Shown here piece after piece: positions 9,473-16,527 of a stretch of DNA of 64,000 nucleotides; the first letter of the stretch is position 1; each line of letters begins with the position of its first letter. The translations under genes were made by a program, and so were the position numbers. The DNA is from Myxococcales bacterium. Its GTDB lineage: Bacteria; Myxococcota_A; Polyangia; Polyangiales; Ga0077539. The DNA is taken from contig JAUSAZ010000062.1 in assembly GCA_030652255.1 (NCBI GenBank), forward strand, positions 1 to 64,000, written 5' to 3'. The notes under the pieces are model-generated. The model was given only the letters and a program-made list of their open reading frames with translations, did no database searches and had not been told where the DNA came from.

Positions 9473-10450
9473 ATGGTCGTCCGGGACAGCGTCCCCCGTC
9501 GCAGCGTGCTGCAGTGCGCGGCCCTCGCCCTCGCCGGCTGCCGAGGCACCCCCGGGGCGCTGCCTTCCCGCTGGGGCGCCGCGGGCCTCGGTCGTCCGCG
9601 GGCGCTCGCCGCGGCGGCGGGGCACGTCTTCGTGCTCGACGACTCACCCGAGGGCTTCGCGGGCGCGGTCGTCTTCCGGGTCCCCCTCACCGGCGGGCTC
9701 GCGCGGGCGGCGGTGCACGAACCCCGCGGCATCATCGGCGCGGCGGCGTGTCCTGCGGGGCTCGTCTGGGCCGTGCGGCGCGAGGGCCTGCTGCGCGCGA
9801 TGTCGCACGACCGGGGCGCCACCCCACGCACCCTCGCGACCCGGCAGCAGGGCTTCGCGTCCGCCATGGCCACCGACGGCCGGGAGGTGTTCTGCTCCAC
9901 CCTCGATGGTCCGCTGATGGCCGTCCCCCTCGGGGGAGGGCCCGGGCGCGCGCTCTTCCCCGCGGCCGTGTACGTCCTCGCGCTCGGCCCCGGCGCGCTG
10001 GTGTTCTTCGCCGACGGGGCGCTGCGGTCGGTGCCGCACGGCGACGGGGTGGCGACGGTGCTCGCGCCCGCGCGGGACGTCGCCGCGATCGTGGTGCGCG
10101 GCCCCTACGTCTACTGGACCGAGCACGCGCAGCCGCGCGGAACCCTCACCGGCGCCCTCCGCCGGGTCGCCCTCGCGGGGGGCGCGGTCGAGACCCTGGT
10201 CGAGCGCATCCACGACCCCGACACGCTGGCCGTCGGCGACGAGCGCGCCTGGTACGCCGGGACGCACTTCGTCCCCGAGGCGCGGGTGCGCGTCCACGCC
10301 GTCGGGAGCGTAGGCCTCGCCGACCGCCGCCATCGCTACAGCGAGTCGTCGGTGACGGTCACCGACCTGCTCTGCGAGGGCGCGTCGCTCTACCTGACGG
10401 GCACGGCGGGCGGCAAGGTCGGCGGCGTCGTGCGGAGGCAGCCGGCGTGA
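9473..10450 (+). CDS. Predicted lipoprotein, beta-propeller-like
   Basis: 325 aa from the ATG at 9473; an earlier in-frame ATG is at 9440. The chosen start gives an Arg-containing n-region (RDSVPRRS), a hydrophobic core and lipobox LAGC near residue 23. The mature part consists of repeated blocks such as 'GHVFVLDD', 'GLVWAVRREG', 'GREVFCSTLDG' and 'PYVYWTEHA' spaced about 40-45 residues apart, which suggests a beta-propeller of six or so blades. Its stop overlaps the GTG of the next small lipoprotein gene (GTGA), so the two are probably co-translated. Role unknown. Confidence 0.75.
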   Translation: MVVRDSVPRRSVLQCAALALAGCRGTPGALPSRWGAAGLGRPRALAAAAGHVFVLDDSPEGFAGAVVFRVPLTGGLARAAVHEPRGIIGAAACPAGLVWAVRREGLLRAMSHDRGATPRTLATRQQGFASAMATDGREVFCSTLDGPLMAVPLGGGPGRALFPAAVYVLALGPGALVFFADGALRSVPHGDGVATVLAPARDVAAIVVRGPYVYWTEHAQPRGTLTGALRRVALAGGAVETLVERIHDPDTLAVGDERAWYAGTHFVPEARVRVHAVGSVGLADRRHRYSESSVTVTDLLCEGASLYLTGTAGGKVGGVVRRQPA

Positions 10451-10797
10451 GGGCGGCGCGCGCGATCCTGGGCGCGGTGCTGCTCGCCGGGTGCGGCCCG
10501 CGCACGGTGACCGACGCCCGCTGGACCTTCGAGTGGGACGTCGGCGGCGCCGTCGTGCCCGACACCTGGACCGACCGCGGATCGTCCTGCGCCCGCAGCG
10601 CCGCCGATGAGGAGAACACCCTGGCGCTCCTGCACAAGAGCCACCTCGCGGCGTGCAATGCCCACTGCCGCTCTGCGCCCGCGGCGCAGTGGAGTCCCTG
10701 CTGGGTCGGCTGCGAGGCGACGGTCACGCTCCGCGACCGACGCTGCGTCGAGCGCAAGCGTACGGTGACGACGCCGTTCTGGATCCCTCTGCACTGA
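10447..10797 (+). CDS. Small Cys-containing lipoprotein
   Basis: 116 aa, GTG start overlapping the upstream stop (GTGA). The N-terminus AARAILGAVLLAGC is a short lipoprotein signal with lipobox LAGC. The mature region has seven further Cys, including CNAHC and CWVGC, which points to disulfides in the periplasm. No family recognised. It ends 25 bp from the convergent Cys-rich lipoprotein gene. Translational coupling is the main argument that it is real. Confidence 0.7.
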   Translation: MRAARAILGAVLLAGCGPRTVTDARWTFEWDVGGAVVPDTWTDRGSSCARSAADEENTLALLHKSHLAACNAHCRSAPAAQWSPCWVGCEATVTLRDRRCVERKRTVTTPFWIPLH

Positions 10798-10822
10798 CGA
10801 CGGAGTACCGCGGGGCAGGCGG

Positions 10823-11818
10823 TCAGCGGCGGGGGCAGATCACGTGGGCCAGCTCGCAGGCCTCGAAGCTCGGGTAGCTGTCGCCGCAGTCGGCGCCCGC
10901 GCAGGAGCACCCGCCGACGGCCACGCAGCGGTTGCTCTGCCAGTAGATGCCCAGCAGGCGATCGCAGAGCCCCTGACCCGTCGCGTCCTGCGCGGCGCAG
11001 CCCGGCAGCGACGCGTCGACCCGCGCGGGGCCGCCGTCCACGACGATGGGGCCGCCGTCGACGCCGCAGGCCGGGTTGGTCTGGCAGGAGACGCCACCCC
11101 GCGGGTCGCACCGGCAGGCGGTGCAGCGGTCGACGAGGCAGACCTCGCCCACCCGGCAGGTCACGCCGCGGATCGTGCAGGTGCGCGGCCCCGCATCGAC
11201 GGGCGGGGGCATGACGCCGCCGTCGACGCACGGGGTCATCGCGCACTGCAGGCCGCGGCTGGTGCAGCGGCACTGGATGCACCGCTCGGGGAGCGAGCAG
11301 ATCTCGCCGAGCGCGCAGGTGCTGCCGTCGGGGAGCACGCAGGCCGTCGGCGCGACCCCGCCGTCGAGGGGCGGGGGAGGCATCTCACAGGGACCGCGGC
11401 TCTGATAGGGGCGGTCGGGGCAGGTGGAGCTCGCCCCGAAGGTCACGCCGTCGCAGCCGCAGAAGGGCGCGACGTCCGCGGAGCAGGGGCGGCCCAGGGG
11501 GATCTGGCAGGTCCACGGAACGCCGCAGCCCTCGGGGCCGAGGCACTGCTGCCCGCGGGCGCAGTCCGACTGCCGGGTGCAGCGCCGCCCCCCGGCGTCG
11601 ACGATGGGGGTCGGGCGGTCGACGGGGAAGCCCGAGTCCACCACGGGGGAGCCCGAGTCCACAGGGGAGCCCGAGTCCACGGGGGAGCCCACGTCCACGG
11701 GGGAGGCGCCCGCGTCTTCGGGCGGCGGCGGGCCGACGAGGATGGTCGAGCCGCAGCCGCCGAGCAGACCCGCGAGCGCGACGGAACAAAGCCAGCGTGA
11801 GGGGTGAAGCATGAGCAT
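10823..11818 (-). CDS. Cys-rich lipoprotein with a Kazal-like module
   Basis: 331 aa; starts at 11818 and 11812 are both possible. Signal and lipobox LGGC, then a linker built from 'SPVDSG' units encoded by an approximately 18-bp tandem repeat (about 11638-11705). The mature protein has over 30 Cys. The segment around 'PFCGCDGVTFGASSTC' (residues about 115-135) has the C-G-C-D-G-V-T-F pattern of Kazal-type protease inhibitor domains, and two later repeats ('CxxCRCxxxGxxC') are antistasin-like in spacing. It is probably an extracellular, disulfide-stabilised surface protein. A protease-inhibitor role is only suggested by the Kazal-like motif. Confidence 0.8.
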   Translation of the reverse strand: MLMLHPSRWLCSVALAGLLGGCGSTILVGPPPPEDAGASPVDVGSPVDSGSPVDSGSPVVDSGFPVDRPTPIVDAGGRRCTRQSDCARGQQCLGPEGCGVPWTCQIPLGRPCSADVAPFCGCDGVTFGASSTCPDRPYQSRGPCEMPPPPLDGGVAPTACVLPDGSTCALGEICSLPERCIQCRCTSRGLQCAMTPCVDGGVMPPPVDAGPRTCTIRGVTCRVGEVCLVDRCTACRCDPRGGVSCQTNPACGVDGGPIVVDGGPARVDASLPGCAAQDATGQGLCDRLLGIYWQSNRCVAVGGCSCAGADCGDSYPSFEACELAHVICPRR

Positions 11819-11845
11819 GGCTATTACCCCACCCTGTGAAGCGCG

Positions 11846-12115
11846 TCACCGCGGGCGATGGCGATGCGCAGCCCCTCGCCGACGCTCGATGGCCCCGATC
11901 ACGAGGCGCGCGACGAGCACCCCCGGCACCACGAAGAGCAGCGCCAGCCGCAGGGCGTACAGCGCGACCGCCGCCACCAGCGCCACCAGCGCCCACGCAC
12001 CCGACGGCGCCAGCAGCCGCTCGATGAGGCCCGCCCGGTCGAGCCCGCGCGCCAGCCCTTCGTGCAGCGCCACCGCCGCCGCGACCGCCAGCCCGCGCTT
12101 CGCCCACGGGCTCAC
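11846..12115 (-). CDS. Small two-helix membrane protein, coupled to the upstream gene
   Basis: 89 aa. The GTG at 12115 overlaps the stop of the preceding gene by four bases (GTGA). Two strongly hydrophobic segments (residues about 8-22 and 40-70) are followed by an Arg-rich tail ending HRHRPR, giving an inner membrane protein with a probable cytoplasmic tail. No family recognised. Supported by the coupling, by the contrast between hydrophobic and basic segments, and by its fit in an otherwise empty gap. Confidence 0.6.
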   Translation of the reverse strand: MSPWAKRGLAVAAAVALHEGLARGLDRAGLIERLLAPSGAWALVALVAAVALYALRLALLFVVPGVLVARLVIGAIERRRGAAHRHRPR

Positions 12116-13269
12116 GGCGACCTCGCGGTGAGCATCGCCAGGAGGATGGCGTTGCCGATCGGGCCGCCCGCGACGAAGCCGCGGCCCTCGCCGCGCGCCA
12201 CGGGCACGCCGAAGAGGGACGCCGTGCGGTAGAGGGCGACGAAGCGGTCGCGGTCGCCGAGCTGCCGCGCGGAGGCCAGCGCGAAGCCCGTCGCGGAGAC
12301 CGACACCCCGAGCACCACGGGGCCGGAGTCGATGTCGCCGTGGCCCGAGCTGCCGGGCGCGTACTCCAGGACCCCGCCGAAGCCCGCCAGGGTGCGGGTG
12401 CCGGTGCGCGCCACGGCGACGCCCAGCGCGCGGGCGAGCGCCGGGTCGGCGAAGGAGAGGAAGTACGACGAGAGCGCCGTGCCCGAGCCGCGGCCCGGCG
12501 AGGTGGGCGCCCCGGTCGCGGGGTCGACCGTCTGCGTGAGGTAGCCCGTGGCGGGGTCGATCCAGCGGGCGCGGTACACCGCGGACATGCGGGAGAGCAG
12601 GGCGCGGCGGTCGACGCCGGTGAGCCGGGCGTGCTGGCCGATGGCGCCGACGACGGCCGCGAGGTCGCAGGGGTACGACTCGCCGGGGTAGGTCTCGAGG
12701 GCGCCGGAGGGGGAGCGCGCGAGGCGGCGCGCGAGCGAGTCGACGATGCGGTCGTGGAGGGCGGCGCGGGCGGTGGCGGGGTCGACCGCGCGCAGGGCCC
12801 CGAGGGCGAGGGCGACGTAGCCGAGGTAGGCGTGGCCGCGCTCGTCGTCGAGGTGATCGAGCGGAGAGGCGCCCCAGGCCTGCGTCGCGAAGGCGAAGGT
12901 CTGCGGGCGCAGGATGTGGTCGACCGCGAGGCGCAGCGGGGGAAGGTAGCGGGCGCGCTGCGCGGGGTGCGCGAGGATCACCTGCGAGAGCCCCAGCGCG
13001 GACATCTGCGAGGTGACGAGCGCCCACTCGCCGTCGAAGCGGGTCGAGCCCGTGTGGAAGGCCGCCGCGCCGGTGTCGCGGCCCACGTCGGCGGCCACGG
13101 CGCGGGCGAGCGCGCCCTGCGCGGCGTTGTCGCCCTCGAAGAGCGCGCCGGCCCCGCGGCCCGCGACGGCGCGGGGGAGCACGGCCGAGAGCGCGAGCAC
13201 ACACGCCGCCGTGATGGCGAGGCGAGCGCGCCGCGGGAGGGGGACTGCGGAGGCGTCGGAGGTCGTCAC
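12112..13269 (-). CDS. Secreted or anchored alpha/alpha-barrel-like protein, function unknown
   Basis: 385 aa from the GTG at 13269; the start is uncertain because no good ribosome site is visible. A hydrophobic N-terminal segment (ARLAITAACVLALSAVLP) acts as signal or anchor. The rest is rich in helical blocks with conserved-looking 'DGEWALVTSQMSALGLSQ', 'GHAYLGYVALALGALR', 'YPGESYPCDLAAVVGAI' and 'GDIDSGPVVLGVSVSATG'. This pattern recalls alpha/alpha-barrel proteins such as the linalool dehydratase-isomerase N-terminal family, but I am not sure of the family. It is coupled to the small membrane protein gene by a GTGA overlap. Confidence 0.7.
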   Translation of the reverse strand: MTTSDASAVPLPRRARLAITAACVLALSAVLPRAVAGRGAGALFEGDNAAQGALARAVAADVGRDTGAAAFHTGSTRFDGEWALVTSQMSALGLSQVILAHPAQRARYLPPLRLAVDHILRPQTFAFATQAWGASPLDHLDDERGHAYLGYVALALGALRAVDPATARAALHDRIVDSLARRLARSPSGALETYPGESYPCDLAAVVGAIGQHARLTGVDRRALLSRMSAVYRARWIDPATGYLTQTVDPATGAPTSPGRGSGTALSSYFLSFADPALARALGVAVARTGTRTLAGFGGVLEYAPGSSGHGDIDSGPVVLGVSVSATGFALASARQLGDRDRFVALYRTASLFGVPVARGEGRGFVAGGPIGNAILLAMLTARSP

Positions 13270-13465
13270 GGCGGTGCAGGGGGTCGATGGAGGCGATGGA
13301 AGTGAGCGCGCGTGGCAGGCGGGCACATCGTGACAGTGCTCACCACGCGCCGCACCGGGGGGTCGTCGGAGTTGCGCTGTTTCGAGGGCGCGCTCGACGG
13401 GCACGCGCGTTGCGATACGCGCCGCACGGACCGCGCTGGTCCCACAACCACTGGAGATCGAACCC

Positions 13466-13756
13466 ATGCGTGAACGACCCCTCGCGTCCAGGATGGCGCT
13501 GCTGCTGGCCCTCTCCGCGGTGCCCCTGGCCGCCTTCTCCCAGATGCAGCCCACGCCGCCTCCGGGGCAGCCCTCGCCGATCCAGCCTCAGCCGCACCCG
13601 CCCGGCGTGCCCACCCCCCCCAACATGCCGCACCCGCCCGGGTCGCCGCACCCGCCGGGGACGCCGCTGCCGCCGACGACGCCGCCCGTGATGATGCCCG
13701 ACGCGGGCGCCCGACCCTTCCCCTCCGGCTACGACGCGGGCGGCATCCGCAGGTAA
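13466..13756 (+). CDS. Proline-rich secreted small protein
   Basis: 96 aa. Signal peptide about 1-26 (MALLLALSAVPLAAFSQ core), then a mature region that is about 40% Pro with PHPPG, PPGSPHPPG and similar units. No Cys and no recognisable domain. A GGAG lies about 9 bases before the ATG. Such short Pro-rich secreted proteins are common beside envelope genes in Myxococcota. It converges with the large 13770-16508 gene (13 bp apart). Function unknown. Confidence 0.65.
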   Translation: MRERPLASRMALLLALSAVPLAAFSQMQPTPPPGQPSPIQPQPHPPGVPTPPNMPHPPGSPHPPGTPLPPTTPPVMMPDAGARPFPSGYDAGGIRR

Positions 13757-13769
13757 GGCGCCTGCGCCC

Positions 13770-16508
13770 TCAGGTCGCCGCGTCGAGCCTGGGTGATCCG
13801 CGGAAGAACCTCTCCCGCTGGTCGTCCGAGAGCAGCGCGGCGGCCGACTGGGCGTGGATGGTGGTCGCCACGATCACCGACGAGCGCTCGACCCGCTCGA
13901 TGGGGTTCACGTTGCGCTGGATCACCGTGTTGAGCAGCGTGTCGTCGAAGCAGTGCGTCGCGGCGATCACGACGTGCAGGCTCGCGTGCTCGAGCGGCAT
14001 CGCGCCGGACTTGGTGAGCGCGTCGAGCAGGTCGAAGGCGCGGCGCCGCTCGTCCTTCTGGTCGTCCGCCTGGAGGCTCTTGCGGACGGGCTCGGCCAGC
14101 AGGGACTTCTGCGAGCGTCGGCTCCAGATCTCGCCTACGCCGAGGATGGTGGGGCGCAGCGCGCCGTCCTCGTCGAGCGCCTCGAACTTCCGGTCGAGCG
14201 CGGCGGGGATGCGGGTGTAGTCCATCGGGTCGTCGCCCTCGATGACCGTCTCGGGCGAGCCCGCCTCGGTGGGCCTCGGCGGCGTGGCCGTCGGAGGCGG
14301 CACGACAGGCGGGGCCACGGCGGCAGCGGACTGCGGCGGCAGCACGGCGGCAGCGGACTCCCTCGGCGCCGCCCGGGGCGCAGGTGCGGGCATGGGCGAG
14401 GGCATCGAGGGCGAGGGCATGGGCATGGGCATGGCCATGGGCGGCGCAGCCCCGACCATCGCGGACGGCTGCAGCGGCGGTCCCCCCCGGCCGCCCATGA
14501 CGGGAGGGCCCGAGTAGGGCGCACCCGGGCCGCCGAAGGAGGCCGGCGCGCTCATCGGGGGCATCGGGGCCGGGGTGCGGTTGGCCTCCGCGAGCCGGAA
14601 GGCCTCGCGCTCGCGCGCCTCGTCGAGCTCGCGCTGCCGGGCCGCGGCGATGACCGCGTGCATCCGGGCGACGTACTCGCCCACGCGCGCCAGCTTCTCC
14701 GCGGGCTGCGCCTCCGCGGGGCCGTCGTAGGAGAGCAGGTCGCTCGGAATCTGGTGCTCCATGAAGAGCCCGAGGAGGTCCTGCGTGAGCTTGATCTCCT
14801 TGGTGAGGCTGTCCGGCGGGAGCTTCAGCAGGGCCTCCAGCTGCGGCTTGATCTGCACCACGCACACGCCGAAGAGGGTGCTCTCCAGCTGCATGGCGCG
14901 AAACGCCCTGGCGAAGCGCTGCTGCTCGGGCGACAGCGACTCGATGGCGTCGCGGAACTCCTTCGGCGTCGGGATCTGCTCGAGCATCAGCGGGATGCTG
15001 AGCACGTCCTTGTTCTGCACGATGATGCCGAAGCGGGGGGAGAAGCTGTCCGCCGAGGCGATGGTGCCCACCAGCAGCAGGAAGCTGCTGAACTGCCGCG
15101 CCGTGGCCACCAGGGAGAGCGAGAGGTCGGTGCGCCCGGAGAACTGGTGCGCCACCCAGGCGTGGAGGTAGCGCTCGCCCAGGAAGGACACCCGCGTCGA
15201 GGCGTCGAGCGCGAAGCTCATCGGGGAGGTGGCCTCGCGCCGGGTCACCAGGGTGGCGATGGGGTCGGGCATCGCGCGCCCGGTGCGGGCCTCGATGGTG
15301 ATCCCCCCCTCCGGGTCGTGGTCGGGGCGGCGCACGGCGTAGGAGAAGGGCTGCGGGCGGTACTCCGGCTTGAAGAGCTTGCGGTGATGGAAGGCCATGT
15401 ACTCCGCGAACTCCGCGGGCGTCACCTCCTTGCCGATGGCCGCCACGAGCTGCGCGCGCAGCATCCCCTCGATGAAGTCCACGCCCCCGGCGAAGTGCCG
15501 GCACACGTCCTGCGCGTGCAGGAGTGTCACAAGCAGCCCCGCCTCGCGCGCCGTGATCACCGAGCCGTCGTGCGGAAAGGCCACGTCGAGGCGGGCGCGC
15601 TTCTCCGCGAGGCTGCGCCGCTCCTCGTCGAGGAAGGCCGTGAGGTACCCCACCGGCAGCACCTCTCCGCCGCCGCCCTGGTCGAAGAGCGGCACCGCCG
15701 GGACGAACACCTCCGCGGCGTCGATCGCGCCGAGGTCGAGCCCGTGCTCGGTCTGCGCGGGGAACACCTCCGACCGGAAGTACGCGACCACCGAGGCGCA
15801 CCACGCCTGCGCCCGCGCGAAGGCCCAGAGGGCGTCCTCGACCTCGCGGTTGCGCCGCGGCGTGTGGCAGTCGGGGCTGGCGCGGTCGATGGAGAAGGCC
15901 ACCCGCCCCGCGCCGTCGAACTGGCGCAGGACCCAGGTGACGTCGAGGTCGAGCGGCGGCCGCGCTACGGTGCGCAGCCGCGGCGGCTGGTTGGTGGTGG
16001 TCTTGATCTCGATGCGCCCGGCGCGGGAGGAGAGCGCGAGGGCGTCGCGGGGGTCGGGCCCCTGGAAGGCGACGAGCTCGTAGCGCAGGTCGTAGCTCCA
16101 GAGGTACTCCGTGATCGTGGTGACGATCTTCTCCGTGCGGGTGGACTTGCCACCCAGGAACGACCGCACCTCCGTCACGTGCTCGTGCGGCCCATCGACC
16201 TTCCGCGTGACCTCGCGCACGAAGGTGCACTCCTCGTGCGCGTTGAGCCGCACGGTGACCGAGCGCGTCGCCGCCCACTCCCGGAGCTTCGCGGCGCCCG
16301 CCTCGTCGAGCCCGACGGTCTCGAGGCAGAGCATCAGCGACGCCACGGAGGCCCGCCCGAGAAACTCCGCCAGCAGGAACTTGTCGTCGTAGGAGTGCGG
16401 GACGTCCGCCGGCGACCTCGGGTCCCGGGTGCGATCGAGGACCGTGCGGACCCGCGCCAGGGCCGCGTCCATCTTCCGCCCGAACTCTGCCTCTTCGTAC
16501 TGGTTCAT
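13770..16508 (-). CDS. Large soluble protein of unknown function (912 aa)
   Basis: 912 aa, no signal peptide and no membrane segment, so cytoplasmic. Start supported by GGAAGGGG upstream of the ATG. Three parts: a well-folded block (residues 1 to about 640) rich in aromatic residues; a low-complexity linker of Pro, Ala, Met and Ser (about 665-775), including alternating P-M; and a C-terminal domain (about 790-912) starting near 'PMDYTRIPAALDRKFEALD' and containing 'HVVIAATHCFDDTLLN'. I do not recognise a family and see no nucleotide-binding, protease or DNA-binding motif. The composition resembles eukaryotic cytosolic proteins more than its neighbours; that is an impression only. Confidence 0.85.
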   Translation of the reverse strand: MNQYEEAEFGRKMDAALARVRTVLDRTRDPRSPADVPHSYDDKFLLAEFLGRASVASLMLCLETVGLDEAGAAKLREWAATRSVTVRLNAHEECTFVREVTRKVDGPHEHVTEVRSFLGGKSTRTEKIVTTITEYLWSYDLRYELVAFQGPDPRDALALSSRAGRIEIKTTTNQPPRLRTVARPPLDLDVTWVLRQFDGAGRVAFSIDRASPDCHTPRRNREVEDALWAFARAQAWCASVVAYFRSEVFPAQTEHGLDLGAIDAAEVFVPAVPLFDQGGGGEVLPVGYLTAFLDEERRSLAEKRARLDVAFPHDGSVITAREAGLLVTLLHAQDVCRHFAGGVDFIEGMLRAQLVAAIGKEVTPAEFAEYMAFHHRKLFKPEYRPQPFSYAVRRPDHDPEGGITIEARTGRAMPDPIATLVTRREATSPMSFALDASTRVSFLGERYLHAWVAHQFSGRTDLSLSLVATARQFSSFLLLVGTIASADSFSPRFGIIVQNKDVLSIPLMLEQIPTPKEFRDAIESLSPEQQRFARAFRAMQLESTLFGVCVVQIKPQLEALLKLPPDSLTKEIKLTQDLLGLFMEHQIPSDLLSYDGPAEAQPAEKLARVGEYVARMHAVIAAARQRELDEAREREAFRLAEANRTPAPMPPMSAPASFGGPGAPYSGPPVMGGRGGPPLQPSAMVGAAPPMAMPMPMPSPSMPSPMPAPAPRAAPRESAAAVLPPQSAAAVAPPVVPPPTATPPRPTEAGSPETVIEGDDPMDYTRIPAALDRKFEALDEDGALRPTILGVGEIWSRRSQKSLLAEPVRKSLQADDQKDERRRAFDLLDALTKSGAMPLEHASLHVVIAATHCFDDTLLNTVIQRNVNPIERVERSSVIVATTIHAQSAAALLSDDQRERFFRGSPRLDAAT

Positions 16509-16527
16509 CGCGTGTCCCCTTCCATCC

